Shown piece after piece: positions 32,392-46,801 of a stretch of DNA of 64,000 nucleotides. The position numbers and the translations under genes were made by a program. Each line of letters opens with the position of its first letter. Positions within the stretch are counted from its first letter, which is position 1. The notes below the pieces were generated by a model. That model saw nothing but the letters and a program-made list of their open reading frames with translations, was not told the origin of the DNA and made no database searches. The stretch comes from Epichloe hybrida (lineage: Eukaryota > Ascomycota > Sordariomycetes > Hypocreales > Clavicipitaceae), in the NCBI GenBank assembly GCA_019022495.1, contig JAFEKR010000002.1, forward strand, positions 3,348,001 through 3,412,000. Direction: 5' to 3'.

Positions 32392-32670
32392 ATGAGACAT
32401 CTTTGCTACCTTGCATTGCTTACAGCCATGTTCGCCACTGCGTTTGGCCGACCAGTCGAGGACACGAACACGATTTCTATTTCATCAGCCGAAGCTGTGA
32501 ATAGAGACCTTCCGATTCCAGAGGTCGTTGAAGAAACACCACCCGAAATACGACCCGGAATAGGGTTCCTGCAATGGGACCCGAAATGGATCAATTACTT
32601 GAAAAAATTCTCAAAATCGATACCTGTGAAAAGAAATCGTAGCATCTACAAACTGCGATCAAGTCCGTGA
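32392..32670 (+). CDS. Small secreted protein (effector-like candidate)
   Basis: Single exon of 92 residues. MRHLCYLALLTAMFATAFG is a clear signal peptide with cleavage likely after AFG or before RPVED. The mature part of about 72 residues begins acidic and Pro-rich (residues 20-55) and becomes basic at the end (KKFSKSIPVKRNRSIYKLR). It has no cysteine after the signal region and no recognisable domain. A dibasic VKRNR site near the C-terminus could be a Kex2-type site. A TATA-like box and CAA-rich leader precede it. It sits at the edge of the repeat island, a common place for lineage-specific secreted proteins. Confidence 0.6.
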   Translation: MRHLCYLALLTAMFATAFGRPVEDTNTISISSAEAVNRDLPIPEVVEETPPEIRPGIGFLQWDPKWINYLKKFSKSIPVKRNRSIYKLRSSP

Positions 32671-34095
32671 TGCATCGATGGCCTTTGGCGACGATAAATT
32701 TGCTCCCTCTTCCTTGTCCCCCGAACCTCGCAGCCTCTCGGTATTCATCAATTTCGCCGCCCCCTGAGATACTACGGCACCCCCCCCCCCCCCAAGGAAT
32801 TACAATCCCGAGCCATCCACGCAATCCTCTAGCCCTGGGGATGGCGCATTCGACCCCGAATCAACAAGTGTGGTGTTAGTACGCTTCGCAAGCTGATTAT
32901 ACACGGGCGGCTTACATGATGCTCGCAATGTCATCCACCTACGGTATACCATAGCTAGAACAATAAAACAACCATGTCAAAACAAAACCCGACTCACAAC
33001 GATTAATGGAAAAGTGAAAAGTGAAAAGTGGATGTGCATGTTGTACATTGTCCACAACAACAATTAATGATTGAGAAGTGAAAAGTGAAAAGTGGATGTG
33101 CATGTGCATGTTGAGTCGCGCCTTCCGTGCAGTGCAACCTTGAAACTGGGGGGGGATAATGGTCAGACGGGCCACAATGTCATGCCCGAGACATCTGGCG
33201 TGCGTGCGCCGTTGCGCCGTGCGCCAATGCAACCAAACCGCGGCCAGCCCGCACTGTCCTTGGTCCTTGAAAGGCCTAGCTCGACCCCCTGGTGCCGGCG
33301 CCCCTGCCTTTTTCCCAACGGCTCGTCGGCTCCTTTGTTTGAGGCGGCCCCATGCAGCCCGCCCCCCCCCTTCTGGTGCGAATCGCTTTTGGTATTAGTT
33401 GCCGCTTTCGTCGCGGGGGCATCCATCAACTCGCGACGTTTCTGCCGCGAATGCAACGCCGGGCTCCTGGGTGATGCGCGCGCCCCTATACAAATCTGAT
33501 CCAGACTTTCTGCTTCATGCGTGGCAACAACTAGTTCACGTCAAGTCGGCGGGCATTAGGCCACAATTTCCATGATGTTGGGGACGCTTTTTTTTTTATT
33601 GTTTATTTTTTTTACTTTTTTCCCCCCCCGTGTTTAACATGATGCTGGAACAACTCCACTGGGTGCTGCTAAACAAGTGTGTGTGCTTGCACTTCGTATA
33701 TCAGTTGTTCTTGCCCTTCTCCTAGCCTCCATTCTCGTCCCGTCTGCTTCTCTCTTTTCTATATCCCGTGGCCTTGGTAGATCCAAGTATACGGGTGTTG
33801 TCACTTTCATTGTCACTCTTTCTCCTTCTCCTTCGATTCGTATTGTATTGTATTGTCTCCCTGCCATCGAACTTGCGTTGACCGCACACTCGTCAGCAGG
33901 TTTTACTCAACATCTTTTGCTCACTCACTTTCACTTGAGTCTCGCTTTTTCCAGGCTGAAAGAGCATCTCAATTTTAAAACTTCATCTTCCTTCCCTGTC
34001 TCTCCTGGAGTGAGCTGTAGGATCGATATATCCACGATAATTATAAAAAACTCGAAATCTCAACACAACCATCGAGACTTTTTTCATCACACGTC
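32671..34095. other. Intergenic, upstream of the subtilisin gene
   Basis: Contains a direct duplication of a GTGAAAAGTGGATGTGCATG block (about 33010-33040 and 33078-33110) and C- and T-homopolymers near 32783 and 33589-33627. Open frames here overlap on both strands and show no family signal. Confidence 0.45.
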
Positions 34096-35990
<1,895 letters not shown>

Positions 35991-36708
35991 AGGAACAGAG
36001 AGGCAGGCAAGGCATCATGATGTGACGTTGGATCACGGAAACTGGCAGACACGCTACCATTTATTGCATCAACATGTGCTGCGCATATCCATCATTTTCT
36101 AGAGTTTGAATTCAATTTTGCATAGAGCACAGCGCAAAATATATTAGCTATCGAGAGTACATAAAAAGCAGCCCTGTTCTGCCAAGACCCACGACTCTAC
36201 GGATGCGAAGAAGGAATAGCAAATACAGAGGTCACTCATAATGTTGCTCGCCAATCAAGTCTCATCATGTATTAATCACCATGACAAGAACCAGACTGGG
36301 CCGTTCCACAGGAGAAGCATAGAGCATGGCGGTCGATTTTAGCACATCTTCGGCACAACCATGGTCATGAATGGACCAGATTGCAATTTGACATCCGTGC
36401 TGGATTGGGGGAAAAGAGAACTGAAACCATGGTGCGGCAAAAGACAAAACACCAGATTGAAGGCCCAAGAGGGGACGAAACCAGATTGGATGCAGGTCCC
36501 ATGGGGAATCTGCGCTGAGCAGGAATCTCGTAATTAAAAGTACATGTATGTAATGCGATGTCGACGTAACCCAAGGTAATGCGCCATCAAATTTGACTTT
36601 GTTATTTACATGGTACCAAGTTGAAGTAAGGAAAAAAAAAAAAAAAGGCAATGGAATAGGAATCTGTCGAGTCCGGGGGAATCGAGAAGAATGGGAACAC
36701 GGTCATGT
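35991..36708. other. Intergenic, convergent 3' regions
   Basis: Between the converging subtilisin and ERG9 genes. An A14 tract lies near 36632. No gene supported. Confidence 0.5.
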
Positions 36709-38374
36709 CTATAGTTCGTCTTTGCCGGTTGTGACGGGAGTGCTCGGACTCGAATTCGGGCTACTAACATGGTTTAGGAAGACGCTGGCTTCTTTGAAGA
36801 CGTTGGGGAACTGGGCTCCCATGAGCCAGGCGGCGCCGATCTGTCACAACATCTGTTAGCGCGTGTTTGAGACATGTGGATAGGGAGGAGAATGCGAGAT
36901 TCAAGTACCATTATGCCGGAGACGCAGACGAGAGCGAACATGACGATGCTGAACATGACGACGGTCTCGCCGGCGTCCATGCCGGGCTGCTTCTCTTGTT
37001 TCTGGCTGTTCTCGGCGACGAGTCTCTTGGGGTCCTGGACGGGGTACAAGGTCTCGATGAATTGCTCAATCTAGCAAATGATGGTCAGATGAAGTGTAGC
37101 GGGAGAGATTGGAGGAGACGACAAAATTTGTGTGTGTGTGTGTGATGGGGTTGTCTGCAAACATACCTTGGCGCATCGTACGCTAATGTTGAGGTAGTTG
37201 GGGTCTTTGGGGTCGTTCTTCTTCTGGATCTTGCGGATGTATTTCCGGAACACGTCGCAGACAGTGCGGAGGTTTTGAGTGCAGTCCATCATGATTTGGC
37301 AAGCTTCGCCCTTGGTGATCTTGACATTTCGCTTGAGGACGTCGGGGTTGCGGAACATGGACTCCATGCCGGCAATGGCCATTCCCTGGGGAATAGCGAC
37401 AAAGTTGAAGACACTCTGCTCGCGCATGCCCGCCATGTAGAAGAGACACTCCTCGACGTGCTTCATGGCATCCAGAACCATGTCGGAAATGCAATTGAGG
37501 GCCTGTTCCTCGTACTTGGGATCAAACAGGTCGTCCCACTTGTCAACGTGTCGACTCCAGATCTCCTTGGGGTACCAACGTCGACCGTCTTGCCAGTCCT
37601 CACGAATGTCACGGATAATGTTGGTTTTTTGAAGAAACTGGCCCATGGACTCGGTCAGGGAGGGACGCTCTGAGAGCTTGGGGTTGCCGAGTTCAGATTC
37701 CACAAATAATCTCGTTAACCCTTCGCCCACCACTCCTGCGACGTAGTGGCAGTACAGCTCGTACTCATCGATGGTTTGGACACCATTCTTGATCATTTCG
37801 TCGTTTTGGGCGTAGTCAGCCATGCCATTTCCCATCTTGATGGTGATGTCCTTGATGATGATAGAGTATTGTGGCTTGACCTTCTTGAGTTCTGTGATGA
37901 CCACGTCAAACTTTTCCAGGAGCTCCTTGTCCTTCTCATTACTTCCGTGAAACTGCCAGCCGTCGATTTCCATGTTTTTGTGGAAGTCGCGCAGGAGGGG
38001 GATTTTTTTTTCGAGCGGGATTGTCATGTCATCTTCAATGGTGTCTAGGCCGCGCAGGACGAGGTAGAATAACGCAATGGGGACGAGGAGTTCTGGATTC
38101 AGCTCTTGGATGACAACGGCGAAGCTGCGACTCGTCAAGTCCAGTAAGCGAAAGCATTCTTTCAGCGTTTCCGATTCTTTTGAAGGATCGCGCGTGTGTA
38201 CGGGGTTGTGCCAGAGCTTCCTGCGATTCGGGTCTGGATTAGCCGGTGCGGCTGGCAGGGGAAGATTTGGTTGGGCCATGCAAGGAGTATGATTTCAGAG
38301 AAGAGAGCAAAGACGTACCATTGAATCACGGAGCGTAATTGACTTGGGTGCAGCAAAAGGCTGAGAGCACCCAT
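36709..38374 (-). CDS. ERG9: Squalene synthase (farnesyl-diphosphate farnesyltransferase)
   Basis: Condenses two farnesyl diphosphates to presqualene diphosphate and reduces it to squalene with NADPH, the first committed step of ergosterol synthesis, on the ER membrane. Minus-strand exons are 38374..38319, 38220..37167, 37070..36909 and 36840..36709, giving 467 residues. The short first exon encodes [18 protein letters not shown] and joins to give [13 protein letters not shown]. Aspartate motifs are [13 protein letters not shown] and [26 protein letters not shown] and [16 protein letters not shown] are also present. One hydrophobic tail anchor ([20 protein letters not shown]) follows. The protein ends in GKDEL. 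The gene is preceded on its own strand by about 600 bp before the MITE at 38991. Confidence 0.97.
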
Positions 38375-41093
38375 CTTGACGGGCTGAGCAGCAATTCAGG
38401 TGTGGTATGAAGAGTGGGGAGGGAAAGGGAAAAAAAATCGAGAATAGGGGATGTTCTCGCAGACGCGAGCTTTCAAAGACCCGTGACGCCGCGTCAAGGG
38501 GTTCGTCTCGAAGTGGTGAAACGCGCTCGCTGGCTTCTTAATATTGTACAAAGAGACTGGATTGATGCAAGAGAGGTTGTGTGTCTGTGGGAGACTACAG
38601 AAGCTTGGTCAAAGGGGGTTTTTTTTTTTCTTCAGTCGAGTTGATAACCGGGAAAGGAATTGACTCCACATCTTTGGCTTGGCTTGCTTGGCTGACCATG
38701 GGCCATGGCTTTCGATTACTTGGACTAATTGGGCCAAGTCGAGAAATGGGCGGACGGGGTTTGAGCGACCCGCTCCGTTGCAGCCGTTGCAGGTCTTGTG
38801 GTGATACGGAGTACGGAGTGCGGATGGATGGATGGATGACAATGTATCAGAAGCGGCGTGGTTTTTTAGACACGCATTCGGCCGATTACTTTTCTGGTGA
38901 TTTTTTCTTCTTCTCCAAGGAGGTGGAGGGGGTGATGCGCGGCGTTGATTTGCTGCAGAGTGACATGTCGGGGTCTCTCTTGCATATGTACAGTCTAACC
39001 CCTGTTGTATGATTTTACACGAGATACATGACCAGGGGCAGCAGGCTAATAACAAATTACTAAGTGAGATAAAGGGTACCTTAGATTACGTGTATTTTAC
39101 CAGGACTACTTAGTATCTTTTACTAGCATAAATACCCCTATAGCATCCCTAATAGCTCCAATCACTAGCCACTTATAGCTGATAGTAGCCGCCCCGCGTA
39201 GGGCTTATAGTTAGTGTACAATCATTCAGGGGTTAGACTGTACATAATCCGTACGCCGTGCATGTAGTCCGTACATGTACGGAATCATCCGTATCCATCA
39301 TCTCGGTTGCTTGTCCGGGTAAAGTTGCGTCTATGTAAGTTCTTTCGGCTGAATCGCCCTATTTCTTGGCGACGCGCGCGCATTGCGACAACATCTACAT
39401 AGAACAGCGCTCGCAAGGCAAACCCCCGATGAGAGGGACCTCTAAATGCGCATCTCCCCTTCGTCCTAAAACGGAACATGTACCTTTCCAATTCCCCGCT
39501 AAATATACCAGCTCTCTTAGTGGCGAATACAGGCAGCTTACGGCAGCTCACTGCAATATGTAATGCTTGTTGCAACGCTTGCAAATCCTTCCTTTTCACT
39601 ATCACGAGGCCTCGCAACGCAACGCAACGGAACCATAACAAATCTCTTGTAAATATAGTGAAAATCAACAGACGCGAGCCAGACCAAAATTAGGTGGGTG
39701 GGTCGTCCTTCTGTTTTAGGACTAAGGAGAGATGCGCATCACTCGAGTTGATATATCACGAGACTTGTGTCGCTGAGCACAAAGCGACTCAAAGCCATCA
39801 AAGTCCTTTTTGATTCTCAGAGAATGCTGAGCATCCTCAGTCAAGATACTTATACTTTCTGTAGAGCCAGTGACTGTGTGTAGTAGCGAGTTTCGCGTGA
39901 CCACGAACAGCTTCACGTTGTTCTGCAGAGTCCATCGCCCTCGATATAAATACAAACAGAACCTGCGACCCAGATACTTGAACAACGAAAACAAGTATTT
40001 CGGCACGCTTCGCGCGTGATGCTTCATTTTTGATCATCTCAGCTAGGTGACAGTCCAAAGTCTGATAGAATGGGGGTAATCCAGAAGCCGACTGACGAGG
40101 ATAACGAGGCCATCTGGAGGAAACGAATTATGTACCGAAGTCATCATCGAGAAAGGCAGGGCTTTGCCTCTTTCAAGGTGAGGTCACCCCTTGGAGAAAA
40201 TCCACTTCGCATCCGATGTCAAGTAGTATTTTATTATGTAGAGGCCAACAATGTCGCCCTTGCGTTGCGAAAGCTCCATTTTTTTTCGTTTGCGTAGACT
40301 GACGTCAATCTTGAGAGTCACACCGCTTTGCCAAAGTAGATGCAAAGTGGCCCATTGCAGCGGTAGCCTTGGGGTTTTCAAAATACTGCGTTGGATGCGG
40401 GAAGTGTGCTACGCCCACATGACACCCGAGCCTCGAGGCACTACATGATGTATCTATTCCCAGATTTCTTCTACGACATGTGGGAAAAAAAAAAAGTTGA
40501 CTCTGGAGAACCTCACGCGTGAGGCAGCTTGTTAATTTCTTCTCGTAGCGGGGCTTCTCGTCAGCCCTAACAGCTGCAGGCCCCACCCATCCAAAGCTCG
40601 ACCTCATGCCATCACTATTCTTATCAGCCCCTCTTCTGCTTTCTGCTCTACAACCAAACAAAACTTGCTCAAACGCACTCATATATCCTACCTGGCCCTC
40701 GAGCAGTTTTCCAGACCAGCCGATAGACGATAAGACGATGCCCAGATAAAATAAGTCCAGACAGAAATGGGGCCAAGCCCGTGGCTACTAATAAATAAAG
40801 TCCAGCGCGACGCAAAAATAAGGTTCATGCATGCCTCTTGCAAATTCAAATACGAGAGGGCCATCTATTATCACCTACTGGCTTCGGAGATTTAATACAT
40901 TTCCCTCCTCCTCCTCCTCTTCCTCCTCCTCCTCCTCCTCCTTCTCTGCCTCCCTTTCTCGCATTGATCTTGGAACCCTGCCCTCCCGTAGGTCTCAGAC
41001 GTATATCGTCAACCGCGAGTACCATCAGATTTTGCCCGTCACCAACTTCTCGGAGTATATCCCGCTCAGCAGCCTCACACACAACACACCATA
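38375..41093. other. 2.7-kb gene-free region with MITE copy 2
   Basis: Contains the ERG9 promoter, the MITE at 38991-39240, and then about 1.8 kb in which I see no gene. From 40620 the copper transporter leader begins, with a CCT-rich tract near 40905-40950. Confidence 0.5.
38991..39240. mobile_element. MITE copy 2, TA-flanked
   Basis: 250-bp element with ends CAGTCTAACCCCTG and CAGGGGTTAGACTG, a perfect 14-bp terminal inverted repeat, flanked by TA on both sides (38989-38990 and 39241-39242). No coding capacity. It is homologous along its whole length to 31510-31736 but more GC-rich. The TA target and ends suggest mobilisation by a Tc1/mariner-type transposase elsewhere. Confidence 0.9.
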
Positions 41094-42058
41094 ATGGACC
41101 ACTCCGGACACACAGCCATGGCCACGGGCGGCTCAGGCTCGCCCACCCTCGCAGCCATGCCAACCGCCTCTGCCAAAAGCATGGGCGGCATGGGCGGCGG
41201 CACCGGTTGCAAAATATCCGTACGTCATGCTCCTCCCCATACCACCTCAAACACGAAAATGCGAGCCAAAAAAAAAAAATACAACTTCTATTATTCCATG
41301 AAAGACAACCCCCAAAGAAATGTCCAAGCTAACTTCCCCCCCAAAACAAAGATGTTGTTCAATCTCAACACCATCGACGCCTGCTTCCTCTCCTCCCAAT
41401 GGCGCATCACCTCGTCCGCCATGTTCGCCGGCTCCTGCATCGGCGTCTTCCTCCTCACCCTGTCCCTCGAGTTCCTCCGCCGCTCCATCAAGGAATACGA
41501 CAGATACCTCGTCCGGCAGCACGTCTCCAAGTGTCAGGCCGTCGCCGTCGCCGTCGCCGTCGCCCCCGCAACCGCAAGCAGCAGCACCTCCCTCCACGGC
41601 GCCAACAAGACGCCCTCCACGGCAATCACCAGCCGCAGCCGCAGTGCCGTTCCCCCGTTCCGACCAAATGTTTTGCAGCAGGCCATCAGGGCTTTCTTGC
41701 ACATGCTCGCCTTTTTCGTCGGCTATATCCTCATGCTGGTACGTCAACTTGATACTGAAACGGGCAAGATTGTCGCAAAAGATTGGCTGGCTGACCTTGA
41801 GTGCATGCAAGCTCGCCATGTACTACAACGGCTACCTGCTGCTCTGCATCTTCCTTGGCGCCTTCTTCGGCGCCTTTATCTTCCAGTGGGAGGCCTTGGT
41901 TCCCGGGTACGTGCAGATTATCGTGACAAAATCGGTGCACAAGGACCCTTTTTTTTTTTTTTTCCCTTTCCTTTCCTTTCCTTTTCTTTCCTAACGTGGA
42001 TAGATACAGCGGCGATCAAACAAGCGCGGCGCAAGAGACCACCCTCTGCTGTGGCTGA
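41094..42058 (+). CDS. Ctr-family high-affinity copper transporter
   Basis: Trimeric Cu(I) importer of the Ctr family, plasma or vacuolar membrane, 220 residues. Exons are 41094..41219, 41352..41738, 41812..41906 and 42004..42058. The N-terminus is His/Met-rich (MDHSGHTAMA, AKSMGGMGGG) for copper capture. TM1 lies in WRITSSAMFAGSCIGVFLLTLSLEFL. A variable cytosolic loop with an Ala/Val repeat follows. TM2-TM3 read HMLAFFVGYILMLLAMYYNG and YLLLCIFLGAFFGAFIF. The selectivity-filter M-x3-M (MLLAM) is reconstituted exactly across the intron at 41739-41811, and the TM3 G-x3-G (GAFFG) is present. The short last exon ends CCG, consistent with the C-terminal Cys motif that delivers copper. Expression is normally induced by copper starvation. 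Confidence 0.92.
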
Positions 42059-42622
42059 GACACCATATGTACATAGGTATCGGTTGGCGACGGCCAGTCG
42101 AGACAAATAACGTGGTTGGAGTTGTCGCGTCCCCGGACCGATCGATCAACTAGTAGAAAAAGAAGTCGGAACAGCCCTTTTGGCATGGTTGGCTTGAAGC
42201 ATCCCTGCGACGCTCTCCACCGAGTTCTAGTACGAGTAAAGTAATACTTGTTGAAAATCATCAAGACAATGCATTATTATTAATGATTGCATAGAATGTG
42301 ATGATGCACAAGGTTCACGACAGACACAATGAACCAGATTTTCAAGTAGGCCTCTTTCAAATAAGTAAAATGAGTCAGTCATTCTGATTACAAAGTACAA
42401 AACTCGTCAGCACTGCTTCAATCATGCAGCATTTGCCATGTCTCTTCATCAACGCCGGATCTGTTTAGTGTCCGTCCCCAGATGAAATCGTAACAGCCAT
42501 TAACCAACCCAGCAAGCCGCAAGAACTTGTGTCATCCCGAAAGCATAAAATGTACATGCAAACTAACTATGTTCAATTGACGATTGTGGAAGGCATGCCT
42601 CGTTCCACCCTGGGAAAAAATT
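42059..42622. other. Intergenic, convergent 3' regions
   Basis: Between the converging copper transporter and kinesin genes. Nothing recognisable. Confidence 0.5.
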
Positions 42623-45600
42623 TCATCGCCATGTTGTGTTTCCCCTGCTCTCCGGGCGCCGGTGACTTGCAGGCGTCGATCCGACATTTATAGTGACGCG
42701 ACGCGGTGCTTCCTTTAAGCCCTCCTTAGGACTCGTTCCAGTCGTCTCGAACCGGACGCTTCCCCCAAGGTTCATCCGCCGGGCTTGACCAGCCGTAAGA
42801 CTTTGGTCGCCCTTGTACTCTGGTGAGCAGGGAAGAGGGGGGCTTCGGCGTCTTTCGAGGCTTCCGCGACGGGCTCTCGAGATGCCATTGGTGCTGCTTG
42901 CCAGTGCTGGTGGCATGCTGGGTCTTGGCATTGTCCGCTCCGGTATGGATGATATCGAAGACACGCGTCTTCCTTGAGAGTTCGCTGGTGGTCCGCCCAG
43001 CGCATTCGGTCGGCGAATTTTGGCAGACTGCATGGCATTGCGGAGCTTGCGAGCATCAATCAGGCTGGAATCGGAGTCTGAGCCTGAGCTTGGAGTCCCC
43101 TGTGGTGGAGGATTGTTCTCGTCCACAACAACGGGTTGCAGGGATCTCGGTTGCGAGGGACTGAGCCTGCTTCGAGGTACAGGCAGCGATGGCGGTGACA
43201 TGTTGCCGGCCTTGGCGGCATCCAATGCGCGAAGGGGTGATACCTTGCCTGACTGAGGGGAGCTGTACGACAGACTTCGGCTGAAAGTTGGGGGTGGGTG
43301 AAGAGGGGACCCTTCCGGCTGCGTCGACATTCTCGAGTTCTTGGACAGGAATCCGGCTTGGAACCTGCTCGGAGGCTTCTCCGCCATGGTGCTACTATTG
43401 TTCTCCTCCATGAGCACAGACGAGTCGATTTCGATCTTGGGGCTGCGTTGCTCGGGGACTGCTTTTGGCTGCTCGTTCTCGACCAGATATGCTGGCTCCG
43501 AGGCCGGGACTGGTTGGTTCTTCTCGCACGACGACTGGTCTGGTGTCGTATCCATTTGCCGGGGTGTTGATGCAAAGTCGGCCAGTGTTCCATCGATGCT
43601 CTCATCGTCTCTCCAGCGCACGCCTCCCTTTTTGGACTTCTTGACGGGTGTGAAGCTGATGCCCTTCTTCGCCGCGCCAAACACCTTACGTCTCCTCGGC
43701 GACGACTTCATGGGACTTGCAAACACATGCTCATTTTGCACAGTGGCGAGTGCGGGGGGCGCGATTGGTTTGACGTAGGATGTCAGGCTCTTCTTCCTCT
43801 TGGGTGTGCCTTTACGCGTGGGAGGGAAGATTTCAACCGCGGGCAGGGAGCCATCCGGCTTCACGACCTGACCCGCCGCGTGGTACCCAGTCTCGAGAAG
43901 TTTGTGAATAATTGTCTTGGCATGTGCTACTGCCGTCTCTTCATCCATGGCAAGAGTGTCAGATAATGACGCAAGCATCTCAAAGTGGGCAGTGAGAAGC
44001 ATCTGCATCATGGTGGCGTCGCCGAGCTTTTCTTGTTCAAGGACTTCGCGATACGACTCGCGGCCAAAATTGGCCTTGAGGAGTTCCGCTTCGCGGGTCA
44101 GTGTCGCACGCTCCCCCGTGTCAGCGCCTTCGAGTCCCTCCAGTTGCTGCAGACTGTGCGACAGCGCCGTGTCGAGAGCTCGCTCCCATGGTGCCTTTTC
44201 GAGCTTCTGGTGGATATGGTGGCGGCTGTTTTCCAGCTCGACCAGGACACCTTGCGCCGTCTTTCGAATTGAACAAAGGTTTTGTGGCATGGGACCGTTG
44301 TCGCTTCTCTGCTCACAAACGGTGTCGAATGCTGCGAGCCACGCAGTGAGCAGAGCAATTCGCCGCTCGCAGGCCTTGAGCTTCTTCATTGTTGTGATGC
44401 GTTCTTGACGCTCAGCAGCTGAATGATCGTATGCCGCTCGAAGCCGTTGCACACCTTCGCGAGCAATGCTGTCTCGCTTGTCGCATTGCTTGCGGAATTT
44501 GGCGAAGAACATCCTTTCGGCATCCTTTTGTTGAGCCTTGAGTTCATTAATCAGAGCCATCTGCTCGTCAATTTTGACCAAAAAGTCCTTGACATGTCGA
44601 TTGACGTTGAAGACGTTCCGAGTGACCTTGGTTTGGATGTTCTTGGCCCTGTTTGCATAGCGCAGTGTATTCTGCGTCTCATCAAAGTGGGCACTCGAGG
44701 GAGAAACACACACGATCATGACTGTTTTGCAGTTCCCACCCAAGGAGAACTTGAGCAATCGTGTAAGCTTGCTATTTCGATATGGCACGTGAGCGCGTTG
44801 CCGTTTGTCGCAAAGGGCGTTGATGCAGCTTCCCAGAGCAAGTAAGGATTTGTTGATGTTGGCGCCTTCCGTCAAGCGAACACCGCGGTTCTTGGTAACG
44901 GATGCGCGCTCCGACCCGGCCAGATCAATGATGCTGAGTGTTGCCATGGTATGCGGCTCGTTGACGTCAGCGTTTCGGTCTTTCTGGGCCACATTAATCT
45001 GTAGCACGGCGTGAGATCGGGATGAGGTCGCGTTCGCCTCTGTCGGAGAAACTGTTCGGTACTCGTTGCCTTGGATGATCATATCCATGACTTCTTGGAC
45101 ATTCTTGGGGTGATGGCTCGACAAGCCGAAAACCGTCACTGCCTGGCTGCTGTCCTCCCTGAGCATTAGCCCAGCCTGGCTGCCGCCTGGGACCAGGAGA
45201 TCGCGGATCGTCTCGTTGTAGATTTCAAGGTAGCTCAAGCTCAGCTCCGTTGACTTGTCCTGGCTTCTTTCGTCGATTTTCTCGAACAGCTCCTGCATGG
45301 TCAAGAAGATGATGCCAGGATGTTGGGATGTCCCTGTAATTGTGTGAGTCTTGCCGCAGCCGGTAGCACCGTACGCAAAGACGGTAGCATTGTAGCCATC
45401 CAAGACGCTGTCGAGTAGGCTTTTCGTCGTTCCTTCGTACACATCGGACTGTGTCGTGTTTTCGTCGAAGACGCGGTCAAAGGCAAAGACCTGGTCTTTG
45501 ACCTTTTTTGACGTCGGCACGACAGATCTGGAGAATCGTTGGACAGGACTATCTTCTGGAGGGTCGAAGACGCTGCGGTTGTACTCGTTAGAACAGCAGC

Positions 45601-45979
45601 GCGACCGTCACGGCGGAGGGCATAACTTGCACATACAGGCAACGATCATCTACGACCTTTATGACACTGCGAAGGCCACGCTGATGCAGCTTAGGGGCTG
45701 GAACTCCAGCCAGGGAGCCGTCGCCCAAAAAGACGGGGCTTTCATCTGATCTTTGCCTGCATCCCATCAGGTTAGTCACGCCAAGCTCGTGGTTTATTTG
45801 TCATGGTTTCGTGAATCCGTACAGCTGGGCTGCTTCTCTGATTGTGAATGGCCGCACACGGACTGGAGAAGAAGCTGTTAGCATTGGTCTGGATACCCAG
45901 TGCGAGGCGTATGCATGCACGCAGTGGTGGCATGTTACTCACCAGCAACGGTGATGGACGATTGCCCTGCATCCGCCAT
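42623..45979 (-). CDS. Kinesin-8-like motor (Kip3/Klp5-Klp6 group)
   Basis: Plus-end-directed microtubule motor and depolymerase acting on spindle and cytoplasmic microtubule length. Minus-strand exons are 45979..45943, 45862..45823, 45756..45637 and 45572..42623, giving 1048 residues. The three small exons rebuild the start of the motor: SSITVAVRVRPFTIREAAQL, then the insert and IKVVDDRCLVFDPPEDSP. The motor contains AYGATGCGKTHTITG (P-loop, about residue 133), SSRSHAVLQI (switch I), LSIIDLAGSERAS (switch II) and NKSLLALGSCINALC. YGATGCGKTHT with this N-terminal insert fits kinesin-8. After the neck there is an alpha-helical region with predicted coiled coil, then a long disordered Ser/Pro/Lys-rich tail from about residue 600. 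Confidence 0.92.
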
Positions 45980-46801
45980 GGTGTGCAGACACTGCGCCAG
46001 GTTCGCTTCACAACTGGTTCCAGAGGATGTCTAGGTCGAGGCTGGTTTGCCAGGGATGTATGTCTTATCACGTTGAGCCGAACGAGCAAAACGAGCAAAA
46101 CGAGCAAAACGGGTCGGCGATGGCAGTCGTCGAGGTTGTTCAAAGGCACGCACCGAAGAAAAGAGTTCAACAAGAGGTGCAAGAAAAAAGGGCTAATCGT
46201 TTCAAGAATGTTCAATAGTGCAATCATGGACGAGAAGGGGGGAGGGTGTGATAAGAGGAAAGAAGACGGGGCGGTCAAATGTGGAAAGCCAAATGCTGGA
46301 TGTTGGAAATAGAAAAACAGAGCAACAAAAAGTAAATGGTGCCGACGGTGTTTCGAGCTTCGAGAGCCGCCAAGAGCATGCATGGATTTGCTTGGTGACG
46401 TGACCCCATTGCTCGTTTGTTGTTCGCTCGCCCGTTGTACCCGTTGCGCGCCCCTTGCCAGGAACAAATTGGTTGCTGTGGTGACAGTGGCGCAACGGCC
46501 CAGGGACCAGGAGTGGAGTTGGCAAGGAGCAAGTTCTGGCCCATTGGCCCATTGTTTGGCTTGGCTTGGCTCCGCGCCTACCCTACGGAGTACGTGCTGA
46601 TGATTTAATTAATGTAGCTGCAATAATAAATGAGCATATATGCTCAACATCTGTCATCGATGATGCACATCTAAATGCACGAGTCCTGTGCGACGCGACG
46701 AATCGAAGCTGAGATAGATGATGCGATTTGGGTGACCTGTTATTATTGAGTGACCTCTGAAGAGTGTCAATCTATCCGAGTAAAAGCTTCGACGCCTTTC
46801 C
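45980..46801. other. Intergenic region upstream of kinesin
   Basis: Holds a 10-bp triplication AACGAGCAAA near 46080-46112 in the kinesin promoter or leader. No gene supported. Confidence 0.5.

Noticed and set aside
33092..33499. Overlapping frames of 97-135 codons on both strands
   Set aside because: GC-rich random openness, with no start context, motif or splice logic.
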